Shown here piece by piece: positions 46,247 to 57,600 of a stretch of 64,000 nucleotides of DNA (position 1 is the first letter of the stretch; each line of letters begins with the position of its first letter). A model generated the notes under the pieces. It saw only the letters and a program-made list of their open reading frames with translations. It was not told the DNA's origin and made no database searches. A program made the position numbers and the translations under genes. This DNA comes from Anaeramoeba flamelloides (Eukaryota > Metamonada > Anaeramoebidae): contig JANTQA010000029.1 of NCBI GenBank assembly GCA_027625915.1, positions 3,286,001 through 3,350,000 on the forward strand, written 5' to 3'.

Positions 46247-46729
46247 TAAAAAGGTAGAGTTATTTGAGTTTATTTTTTAAAATTTTTAATCTTATAATTC
46301 GATGATTTGATTATTTTCAATACTAAATATTTATTTTCAATATGTGGTTTATTTTTTCAATAATATCAATAATATTTATAAAAATTAAAAAAAAACATTA
46401 TTGTCAATATTCAATATCAACCCTAAAAAAATAATTTTTAAATTTAATGAAAAAATGTAAAAATTTCAATAATCTGTCAAAACTTTCAATAATTCGAAAA
46501 ATGGTATAATAAAGAGTTTTTTCCATTGAAAGTGATTTATAACAAATTCTTATTTGATTTTGTTATCAAATTAACTTTTCTTAAAATTTGATTTTTTTCT
46601 TTTTCTCTCTCAATTATTGAAAATTTCCTATTTTAATTGAATATTTAATGTTATTATTGTGTATTAAATGATCCCCAATATATTTTATTCAAATTTCGAA
46701 ATTATTATAGACTTTTTACAAAAATTATA
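46247..46729. other. AT-rich spacer between the MULE remnant and MITE copy 4
   Basis: TCAATA-rich words repeat (near 46310-46420) but no coding frame continues the transposase here. Confidence 0.4.
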
Positions 46730-46925
46730 CAGTCAGTTTCACTTTTAAGACACAAACTTTCAACAAAATTTAAGGCACATAAAAAATCCCAAATTAAAGC
46801 ACAAAATTAAGATTCTAGTTAAATAAATTGTAAAAAAAAAATTCCAAATAATGTGCCATAATTTGAGATTTTTTTTGAGCCTTAAATTTCGTTGAAAGTT
46901 TGTGCCTTAAAAGTGAAACTGACTG
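46730..46925. mobile_element. Hairpin MITE, CAGTCAGTT family, copy 4
   Basis: 196-bp palindrome, CAGTCAGTTTCACTTTTAAG to its complement. TATA/TATA flanks contain the TA duplication. Confidence 0.88.
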
Positions 46926-46980
46926 TATAAAATTAATTGGAATTCAGAATACTTAAAGCTAATTAAAAAGCAATATATTA

Positions 46981-47177
46981 CAGTCGGTTTCACTTTTAAG
47001 GCACAAACTTTCAACGAAATTTAAGGCACAAAAAAAATCTCAAATTAAAGCACAAAATTTGTAATATTTTTTTTACAATTAATTTTTACTAGAATCTGAA
47101 TTTTGTACCTTAATTTGAGATTTTTTTTGTGCCTTAAATTTCGTTGAAAGTTTGTGTCTTAAAAGTGAAAATGACTG
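46981..47177. mobile_element. Hairpin MITE, CAGTCAGTT family, copy 5
   Basis: 197-bp palindrome beginning CAGTCGGTTTCACTTTTAAG, only 55 bp after copy 4, in TA context on both sides. Confidence 0.88.
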
Positions 47178-47343
47178 TATTAAAATTATATTGAGTTATT
47201 GAATTCTGCGAATCAAAAGTGTTGTGTGCTTTTCTTGGGTTTTCTATTTTATCTTTAAAATCAATAGATTTTTGTTAGGTTGTTTTGAGTTTTCTATTTA
47301 TCTGAAAAATATAAAGATCTTCGTTTTTTTTGAGTTTTCTATA

Positions 47344-47542
47344 CAGTCAGTTTCACTTTTAAGACACAAACTTTCAACGAAATTTAAGGCACAAAAAAAA
47401 TCTCAAATTAAGGTACAAAATTCAAATTCAAGTAAAATAATTTGTGAAAATTAAAATTCCAAAAAATTGTGCTTTAATTTGAGATTTTTTTTTGTGCCTT
47501 AAATTCCGTAGAAATTTTGTGTCTTAAAAGTGAAACTGACTG
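47344..47542. mobile_element. Hairpin MITE, CAGTCAGTT family, copy 6 (nested in a module)
   Basis: 199-bp palindrome inserted into the module word GAGTTTTCTA. TA is present on both sides (47342-47343 and 47543-47544). Confidence 0.88.
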
Positions 47543-47669
47543 TATGTTCGTGAATCTATTGATTTTCTAAATAAATAGAAAACTCAAAAAAACTTAGAAC
47601 ACTTTACAAATCGAAACAAAAATCCTCAAGTAAACTGCTGTTAGTATTTCCAAAATATAAAAGTATTTA

Positions 47670-47864
47670 AAGTCAGTTTCACTTTTAAGGTACAAACTTT
47701 CAACGAAATTTAAGGCACAAAAAAAATCTCAAATTAAACACAAAATTTAAATTCTAGTAAAATAATTTGAAAAAATTAAAAAATCCAAATTTTGTGCCTT
47801 AATTTGGGATTTTTTTGTGTCTTAAATTTCGATGAAAGTTATGCCTTAAATTTGAAACTGACTG
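47670..47864. mobile_element. Hairpin MITE, CAGTCAGTT family, copy 7 (nested in a palindrome)
   Basis: 195-bp palindrome lying at the GAGTA position in the middle of a TTCCAGAATT...AATTCTGGAA module. TA duplicated (47668-47669, 47865-47866). The first base is A instead of C. Confidence 0.85.
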
Positions 47865-48091
47865 TATTACAATCTTTTATTTTACTCTGTTCTTTCGAAT
47901 TCTGGAAAAACTAGACACTATGCAGCACTTTGTGTTACTTGAAGGCACCAAGAGACACTTCAAAAAATATTTTGTAATAATTAAAATTCCAAAAAACATT
48001 TATTTATGAATCAAAGATATTTAAGTTATACCCCAAGCTCAAAAATTCAAAAAATCAGTATATTTACTAAATGATGAAATATATATTACTA

Positions 48092-48285
48092 CAGCCAGTT
48101 TCACTTTTAATGCACAAACTTTCATCGAAATTTAAGGCACAATAAAATCTTAAATTAAGGTACAGTTTTTGGAATTTTAATTTTCAAATTATTTTACTTG
48201 AATTTGAATTTTGTGCCTTAATTTGAGATTTTTTTTGTTCCTTAAATTTCGTTGAAAGTTTGTGCCTTAAAAGTGAAACTGACTA
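48092..48285. mobile_element. Hairpin MITE, CAGTCAGTT family, copy 8
   Basis: 194-bp palindrome. The left end has drifted to CAGCCAGTTTCAC and the right to CTGACTA. TA flanks present. Confidence 0.82.
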
Positions 48286-48429
48286 TAACTAAAAATTCAA
48301 AAAAATGCCCTTTATGCTTAAAATCATAACAGAATGAAATAACAGAAAATATTGGTAACTTTTTCGAGTTAATTACTAGCTATGAAAAATTTATATTGAT
48401 TTTTCTGTATTAGTTACACAAGAGTAAAT

Positions 48430-48690
48430 CCAAAACTAGGATCAAAAAATTTTTTTTATTGCTCAACAACTTCAATTTTTTATTAAATTTCGATTTTTGG
48501 TGTTTAGAAGTCTCTATGGCGTCTATTTTTCGAGATATTGCCCAAAATAGATTTTTATATACAAATTTTTTAATAGTGATTTTTCACAGCTATTTTGGAC
48601 AATAACTCGAAAAATGCAAAAGCCCCAAAAAATGAAAAATTGAGATTGTTTTTATATTTTTTATATAGTGTTCCCCATATGTTAAAATAA
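48430..48690. repeat. Imperfect inverted repeat, ~100-bp arms
   Basis: TTTTTCGAGATATTGCCCAA and AATAG (48525-48550) face CTATTTTGGACAATAACTCG and AAAAATG (48590-48618). Weaker pairing extends outward through GATTTTTGGTGTTTAG and the CCCCAAAAAATG side. The loop is A/T only. It may be an unrelated MITE or a diverged foldback; no clear target duplication. Confidence 0.45.
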
Positions 48691-51679
48691 ATTTTAAAGT
48701 TTTTTTTTGAAAAAAAAAAAAAAAAAATTTTAATTGTAGGTTTTAGTATATATAAATAATTTATTTTTTTGAAAAAGAAATTCTTAGTTGGTTAAATTTA
48801 ACTGAGATAACTGAACTCTTTCAAGACCATTTTTATTCATAACTTGACTTTTTTTTCGGTGAAATTGTCGTCCTTAAGGTTTTTGAAATCTTCAATAATT
48901 AAGGGGGTAAGTACATTTTTCATTTTTTGAGTGCCACCATTTATCTGAAACTGAATTCTTTAAATTATTTCTTTAGTCAAATATATTGATATTTTCATAA
49001 ATACTAGAGTGGAATATATTCTAGTAATATATATTTTCATACCAACAAAAAAACGCAAATCAAAAAATGAAAAAATTGATCAAAAAAAAATAAATAAAAA
49101 TCATTTATTACTTGATCTTATCTATAACATTTTACACAATTACTTATTCTTTATTTGGTTTTATTTTTAATTCTTTATGAAAAAATTTTATTTGGAAAAT
49201 TTTTGATAAACAAATTACTGTTTATTTCGAAAGAATTTCCAAAATGAATTTAAAAATCCTATTTTCTTTTATGTCATCTAATTCTGGTTTAGTTTCAGAA
49301 AATCAGATATTTTTTGAATTCTTCTTGAGAACAATGGTTTACTGAACAAATTCGTTTGATTTTATAATTATTTATTTTCCATTAAAATGAGAACTCAAAA
49401 AAATTCTGAATCTGATTGAAATTTGTTATTGAATTTCTGAATTATTTTGATTTGAATCTTTTGTAACTGTTTTTTGATTCCAAGAATTCAACCCCTTTAT
49501 TTTAATTTTTGAAATAGTATTCCTCGTTTTGGCTTTGTTTGAGAAAAATATTTGAAAAAAGAATGTTGAAAGCAAATTTGTCACAAAAGGTTTTTTATAA
49601 TAATAATAATAAATAGTAATGGGGCGAGAAATTCAAGGAAAAAAATAGTTTGTGTTGTAGTAAACTAAGAAGATAAAGAAAACCAATCTTCAAAAATAGG
49701 CTTTTATCGAAATTTTTTTTTTTTCATTCTTGATTTCAACAAATTTATTTGGAATGGTGATCTTTCGTGTTTGGTCTTCTAAAAGAAAATATTTGTTTCA
49801 AATGCACACCCTTTCGGGTGTATTTTGTTGGTTTACTGTTTGGTTAATTTCGATCATTGGTATAAACACATTTCTAGATATAAAACTTTATTTAATAAAA
49901 CCAAAAATTGAATCAAAAAATATGTTCAAAAAATTGAAAAAATTAAGATTCAACTCTGAATTACTTTGGTTCCATTCACGAATAGACTAGTGGATGGTCT
50001 TTTAGTTTCAGAGTTTCAATATCTGGTGGCACACAAAAAATATTTTTTCAGTAATGTTAACACTATTAAAAATTTTCAAAATGGTAAAATGTACTTACTT
50101 CCTTAAAAAAGAAAAACTGAAAGTTGCAATTCGTTCACTTTCAGATTTGTAAATTTAAGTAGACATTTTAATGTCTTTCTTCTTCGAATTTGTCTTTTAA
50201 ACACCAAAGTTCTTTAACTTTTAAAGATAATTTTTGCGACAACAAATAAGTCCTTTTGAGAATTTTCTCTTATTGTTTGTGATCTTTATTGATCGATTCT
50301 TAGAATGTACATAACTATTATGAAATACCAAACAACAATAAGAGTGATTATAACCCAATCCAAATCAAAAGGACAAGAACAATTTGATAAAGTATTTTTT
50401 GATCCAAATAAGATAATAATAAAGGGATTTTTTTAAATTTACATAAAGAATTCAGAATCCTTTAAAAAGTTAAAAGACAATTAAAACTGTTCACCCTGGG
50501 AATATACTTGACAAATTTAAAACCAACAAAAAACTTTTAGAAGACAAAACCAATTGGTCAATCAAATACTAAATTTATCTTTAAAGGAACAATTCAGTTT
50601 TTCAAGAAATAAACTATTTTTTGAAATCAAATAACAAATATTGTCTCAATTCTTTTATTAATCATTCAAAAGGAGTTAGAAGCAAAATGCCTAATTGTTA
50701 ATGGATTAGAAGTTTAAATCAAAATGGAAATAATTAAAGGTAATTTATCAAACGAAAATAAGATTTATTTGCACAAAAACTTTTTTGAAGAAATTCCAAA
50801 AATAAAATTTTTTTTGCGTTCTTTTTTAAATTTCCGTGTTTTGAAAGAGATTATTTAAATTTTGAAAAAAAAAAAATTTTTTCAAAGTTAAAAGATAAAA
50901 GGAAGTGAAATGAAAAATTTTTACGTTTAAAAAAATCCACATAACTTTTGGTGTGAAGAATATAGATCAAAAACCCAAAAAAAAAAGGTTTTATAAAATA
51001 ACTATTCTGATTGATTTAATGAAAAAATCTTTTATTATAAAAAAAATACATTAAAGTTTGAGAGTCATCTTTATAAGGTTAAGGTGAAAAACGTTCCACG
51101 TGTTGAAAAGACTTGGTTAATTTTAGAAGAGTATGAGTTTGAATTTAAAAAATTGCGAAAATATTATTTTATGGTCTTCGAATAATAATTCGGATAAATT
51201 GTGTCTTCATGTTTAACTCAAAATTAATTCTTTTCATTAAGGATTCTAAGTTTACCCATTATGTATCTTTAAAAATATATTCAACAAAAAAAGGGCCAAA
51301 CAAATAAAAATAGATCACATATCCCTATGTAATACTTGGGCAGATCCTATTTTTTATAAAGATAATGCAAAATGTTGTAAAAATTTTTTCCCTTTTAGTA
51401 TTCTTATACCCATAGATTTTGAGAAAATCTTGAATATTTTAAAACTATTTTAAACACCTTTTCGTTGATTGTAATCAAGTTTGATAAACCATCATCAAAA
51501 GAATCACTATAAAAAAATCACATTACTTCTATCAAGCTTTTTAGACTTTTTAATCATACAAACACTTTCAGCCAATTTAAAAACTGTTCAACACTTTAAA
51601 ATGGAAAATGTATTGTAAAAGTGCAAAGAATTTTTGTTTTGATCAAAATAGATTTTTTTATATTTTATTTTTTATTTCA
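48691..51679. other. AT-rich region upstream of the kexin gene
   Basis: One frame at 49730-49990 (+, up to 86 codons; first ATG at 49754) is less biased than its surroundings. It contains FRVWSSKRKYLFQMHTLSG and the hydrophobic span VFCWFTVWLISIIGINTF. This faintly recalls the loop and helix of cytochrome b561 proteins, but the partner helices are not found, so I do not call a gene. From 51480 the DNA is mixed and probably carries the kexin promoter. Confidence 0.3.
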
Positions 51680-54600
51680 ATGTACAAATCCTTTTTATTT
51701 ATTACTGTCTTTTTATTGTTCTTCCAAGTTTTTTCTTCTCAACCAGTTTTAGGTCCAAGAGTAGAAGGACAGTTTATCATTAGAATTGGCTTTGATCTTG
51801 ATCCTTTTGAAATTGCAGAATCTGTTGGCTGCACTATTTCGGCCAAATCGAAATCTAATCTAAAGAAGCATTACTATTTGTTTAGTGAAACAACACCAGG
51901 ATCAGCAGATCTTGAAAAAATAAAAGAAATTGATCCCAAATTTGTATACAACCATGTCCTAAACATCCATAAAAAATCAAATTGTAAATATTTTTTTTTT
52001 TGTTCTTCTTACTTTTGTTTGCTGAAAAATAATTAAATCAACTTGGAGTTGGTTTGTTGGAAAATGAAAAACATCTTTTGTTAAAAGTCAAAGTGTTGTC
52101 TTCTTGTTTTACAGCAAAGACCATAAAATTTATCTATTTTCAAAACTATTAACTTTGTATACAGCTTTTTTAAAAGTTCTTTGAATTTTTTTTTCATAAC
52201 GTGTTAATTTTGTCAGAATTATCACTTTTTTAATATTTTCTATTTTAAATACAGCCAAAAAAGTAATGACTCAAAATTATTAAAAGTTTTTTTATTTTAA
52301 AAAAGGGACGGATCAACCTTTGAATGAGATAAAGAGGTTACAGTGGGAAGAAAATCTCTTTTTTAAAATAAAGTTCACAGTTTATTTGAATAGAAAACTT
52401 TAAAAAAAGTTTTAATTCTGAAAATATCAAAAAAAAAAATTCCTCACTATTTTAAACTAGATCCAAATAATTCTCATTTTATTTTCTGTCAACTTGAATA
52501 AAATGAAATTTCGAAAAATAATTTTATTTCAAATTAGTTTATTATAGATCTTGCGCTTTTGTTGTCTGGAATTATGATTCTGTAAATTATTTATGGATAT
52601 TGAAATATTCTTTTTATTTACAATTGTATTGAAAAAGTGATTACATATAGTATCAAAAAGTGTCACTCAAACCACTTCAAGGAATGAACTATAAAGCTTG
52701 ATTTACCACTTTTTTACGCTTTTAGTTCATCTGTTTTTTAAAAGAGCTGTAATAATTGTAATTTTAATTTTTTAATTCTTGAAAGAATTATCATATATCA
52801 ATTATTTGAATTCAATTTTCTTCATTAGTGTTTGAACAAAAACATCTTCCAACCACCTTTTTATACAAACATATTATTTTATTTCATTTGTTTCATTGTT
52901 GAAATAAAATTTGTTTTGTTTGTTCAATTTAAAAAAATTTACAGAATATACTTTTTCTAATTTCAATTCGATTATCTACTCAACAATAATAATTCATTGC
53001 TCTTCAATTGAAGATAATTAGTTTTTTTTTTTTTTAATTTTATTCAAAAAAAAAAATAATTGGAATGGTTATTTCTCCAGCAAAAAATGAAGATTTAAGA
53101 TTTTTCAAGTTTATAAAATCTTTTACAAATTATAAGCAGAAAAAACACCAAGGATCTTAACAAAATCAATTGAAAATGATATTTTATGAATGCAATATGA
53201 GCTTTCCTTAGTGAACTTTGAGAACAAATTATAATTTTTTGTTTTAATTTTTGTGGTATTTCGTTCTTTAGAGTAAATAAGATAGGAAATCCATCTGCAA
53301 CTTCTTCATTTTTATGAAATTTATCGATTTAAATTTCATTACCCAAGGTTTATAGGATACTATCGAGAACATCAAATCCATAAAGTGGGTTTATTTATTT
53401 TAATTCTCTTTTTTCTAAAATCAAAAGATTTTTTAATCATAACAATAATTAAAAAAAAATCCCCTGAAACTTTTCTTGGGATTTTCTGAAAAAAGAGAAA
53501 CCTTTTTTTTATTTATTTTTATTGTAATACCAATACTATGTTTTAAAGTGAAAAAATGGAGAAATTATATATACAATCGCTCTTGAAAGAGTTCTATAAT
53601 CACAGTTTTATTTGACAATTGAGAATTTATTTTAAAAAAATAATAGGAAATTTCACCATTTTACATTGCTTCAAGTATACAACAATTTTTACAATTTTGC
53701 TTTTCGTGAGTTTCCATTTCAAATATATAAACATAAACAAATCCCTATCACTGTTCTGAATATTTTTTAAAGTTGCTTTTAAAAGTTTGAAATGTTTAGA
53801 GTATTGAACTTATTCTTGAAAATCCATTAAAGTCATTTTTTTTTTTTAAATTTCAAATTATAAAAATCCAATTAAATATTTTTTTTTTTTTTTTGATTGT
53901 TAATACTTCGAAACTTTGTATTTTTTTATCCAATTTCTTTAAAATGAAAATTCTTTTTGAGAAATGAATGTAAAACGACACAATAACACACTACTATCCA
54001 CTGATCTAAGTATAAATATAGTAAATAAGGGATGCGATTTTAATTCCCCTTATATGACTTTAGATCTTCGAGAATTCCCAAACTTATATTTAGAAATTTT
54101 TTAAAAGATTTAACAGTATCTTTATTATCCCCATGGTGAACATAGATATTGAATCTTATTTATTATTAATAATATTTTTAATAATATTAAATTTAAAATA
54201 ATTAATATATTATTTTTTTTTAATTCAGTTATCCAGATTTTACGATTATTTTCATAGGATATACAATTCTATAGAAAATGGTCCAAATTTTCAATGATTT
54301 CTAAATTTTTTGATTTTTTTCGATAATTTTACAAAATTTCCTTTTATTTTTATTCATAAAATAAGAATATCTCTTTAGATAAGTTGTAATTTTTCCGAGT
54401 TTTTATAATGGAAGTTAAACTCTTCCATTTATAATTTCCTATATCAGGAGGATTTTTTTTTTAATTTTCGAATGAAAGTGGTTAAATCTTTGATTTTGTT
54501 CAACTCTATTGATTATTAGGAAAAAACTCCAACATTTCCTTTTTATAATTTGAAAAAAATTCAAAAGGAATTATCTTAGATAGTCTTTTTATTCTCAAAA

Positions 54601-57600
54601 TAAAATAATAAGTAGTTAACCATTCCAGGATTGTCTAGAAAAGAGTGAAATCTTGATTTTCCAATTCGTAAAAATTAAAAAACAAAACTACCCCCCGCCC
54701 CCCCCAACACTCTATGACACAACTGTGCATTTGTGATGTTATTGTTTTTGATTTTTAATTAAAAAAATTTATCTTTCTTTTTTCAAAATAAAAATTAGTT
54801 TTCACAAAATGAACATGAGAATAAAAATAATTTCTAACAATGTTTTGCACATTTATCAGGTAATTAATCATTATCACAATTTCTTTTTAAACACCATAGA
54901 AATCAATAACCAGAATTATTGGGTTATTCATGAGAGAAAGATCAGTTTACCACACAACAACATTTTGGTTCACATAACTTAAATCTTTTGATAATTCAAA
55001 CAAAAAATCAGTATTGTCAATTGTTTTCTTAATCATCGATTCAAAAAATCTTTTTATGTTAAGAATCAGTATTTTATGAATTATTTTTAAAAACATAAAA
55101 ATACTATTAGATTATAAAACTATTCCCAACTCATTCTGATATATAAAAATTTTGTAAAGTCTCTCAATTTTTTTTTTAAAATTATAAAATAAGATTTTAA
55201 TAGTTTCTTTAAATTTTTGTAATTTTCAAAATCACCGAAATTTTAAAACAAATTTTTCACAATCAGAAATTTAAAACTATTAACCAAACTTGATAAGTTC
55301 CCAACTCTTGAGAAATTAATTTAATTTCTATTTTGAAGCCAAATCTTGAAAATTACTTTACTAAAAACAGCACGGAAATTGTCTCAAACAACATATCACA
55401 CCAACCCCCTAAAAATTATTAACTAATTTGTTGAAATTGTTGAAACTTATTTCTGAATAAAAAACTTCAAAATCAAATTAATTTTTCTGGAATCAAACAC
55501 TTTTGAAAACCGAAAAATTTTACCCAGAAAATTTTTTATTAAAAATACACAATATAAATAATAAAACTCACATACAAGAAAGTATTCTTAAAAAAAAAAT
55601 ATTTCTTATCTAGTAGTTTTAAAATCAACCCAAAAATCTGTTAATTTTTAAAAATATAAAAAATAGTAAGAGAAATTATATTAATAATAAAACAATTGTA
55701 CATGCCAAAAAAATAACATTTTTAATTCTTATTATATATATATATATATCAAGAAACAGCATTTCCATTTTGTTTGTTCACAAAAAAAATCTAGTTCACA
55801 AAAAGAAAAAGAAAAAAGAAAAATTACATCTTTTTTTTTTGAAAAATTGAAAATACAATAATTTTATCTACTTTCATCAGTTGTTTCATTTTTGTTAATT
55901 CTTGTTCTCGATACACACATTATATGTGAAAATCTCATAAAAAGGAGAGTAAAAAAGAAAAATTCATATTGCTATAAAACACTATCTGAAATCGTTCTTG
56001 GTGGTGAGAAATTTTGTTCACCAAAATTCATAATTTAATTAAATCTGCTAAATCAAGAGGAAAAATGTTCCAGCTTTTGTTACTAGTTTTTGAAAAAGAG
56101 ATCACAAAATGTATCAGAACAGTAAATCAAACAAAAATAAATATTTATTTTCAAGATTTGGATTATAATGTTACTGAAATAACAAAAAAATGATTTATTT
56201 ATTTTTTTTTTTTACAAAAATACCTTTTATCAAATTTTTTTAGAAATTTTTCTGATATTTTCACACAAATTTGAAAATAACTTGGTGGAGAAATTTTAAT
56301 TTTTTTTTGAAATAATAAAAAAAAAAAAAACTAATAACTTTTTTAATGAAGTGAGTTTGATTTTTTTTAAAATTTTTAGAATAAAAACCCCTTTTCAAGT
56401 TTTTTGTTATAAGTAGGTACATTTTAATTAAAAAAGTACTTTTCTTCAAACTGAAGCCTCTACCTCATATTTAATGGTTGGCCTGACACTTTCTTAAAAT
56501 TGATAACTTGAAAAAGTTTTAATTCTGAAAAATTCTTCACAAACCTAAAACACAAAACTTGAAAAAAGTTTTAAAAAAGTACTCTCTTTTTAAAATGGCT
56601 GTTAATAATTTTTCTATTAATAGTGACATTATTTTTTTTTTTTTTTTTTTTTTGACCTTTTGGGGGACTTAAGAGAAAAAAAAAAATTTAAAAAACAAAT
56701 TTTTGTGAAAAATCCATAATTAAATTCCAAATTTATTTTTTTTAAAAACCTGTAAAAATATATATTAAATTTAAATATAAAATAATTTGGTGCCTTTTAA
56801 ATTCAAGTTAATCCAGTTGGTGAAGATTATGAAGTATCTGATCCACTTTTTGAAGATCAATTTCATTTATTAAATACAGAACAATTTAGTGGAAGGAATG
56901 GCATTGATGTTAATGTTGAAGATGTCTGGAATCAAGGATATTTCGCCGAAGGAATATTAATATCTGTTGTTGATGATGGATTATTAAAATCACATAAAGA
57001 CTTTTCTTCAAAATTTCATGCCGGGTATTCATACGATTATTGCAGGGATATCGATGACCCATCCCCACCTACCATTGGAGATGATCATGGCACTGCATGC
57101 GCTGGTGTTTGCTGTGCTTCCGATAATGATGGAGCGTGTGGTGTGGGTTCTGCGCCAAAAAGTACTGTAATTGGACGAAGAGTTATATGTGATGGTGCCA
57201 CTATTTGGGACTATGCCAACTCCTTACGTGATGACTGTGAAAATATTCATATTTCAACGAATTCTTGGGGACCTCTCGGTTGCACTGAAACTTCCTGTTC
57301 CTTTGAATCAAGTACCTCTATTGAAAAAGAAGCAGTTGCGGATTGTATTGAAATTGGACGTGGTGGCAAAGGCACAGTTTATTTATTTGCAGCTGGGAAT
57401 GAACGTGAATATCTAGGTATTTTATTATCTTCATTTTCTATCAAATTATTTTATTAATATCTTGAAATTATTTTTATTAATTTTTTCATCACACATAATC
57501 CAACTTGAGGGAAAAACGAATTTATGAGTAGGGCTGTTATAAATTTTTGGAATTTTGCTCTCTACGTGGTGATAATAATAATTACACAAAAGCTACTACT

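Larger units (their letters stand above)
47220..47925. repeat. Cluster of palindromic modules (F), interrupted by two MITEs
   Basis: CTTGGGTTTTCTATTTTATC and AAATCAATAGATTTTTGTTA units, TTTGAGTTTTCTAT followed by MITE copy 6, then AATCTATTGATTTTCTAAAT and AACACTTTACAAATCGAAAC. Next is half of the TTTCCAAAATATAAAAGTAT palindrome, MITE copy 7, and the other half TTCTTTCGAATTCTGGAAAA. It closes with ACTATGCAGCACTTTGTG. Confidence 0.65.

Noticed and set aside
12680-48285. CRISPR-like array
   Set aside because: The repeated hairpins are not evenly spaced short direct repeats. Each has TA duplications and is a MITE, and the genome is eukaryotic.
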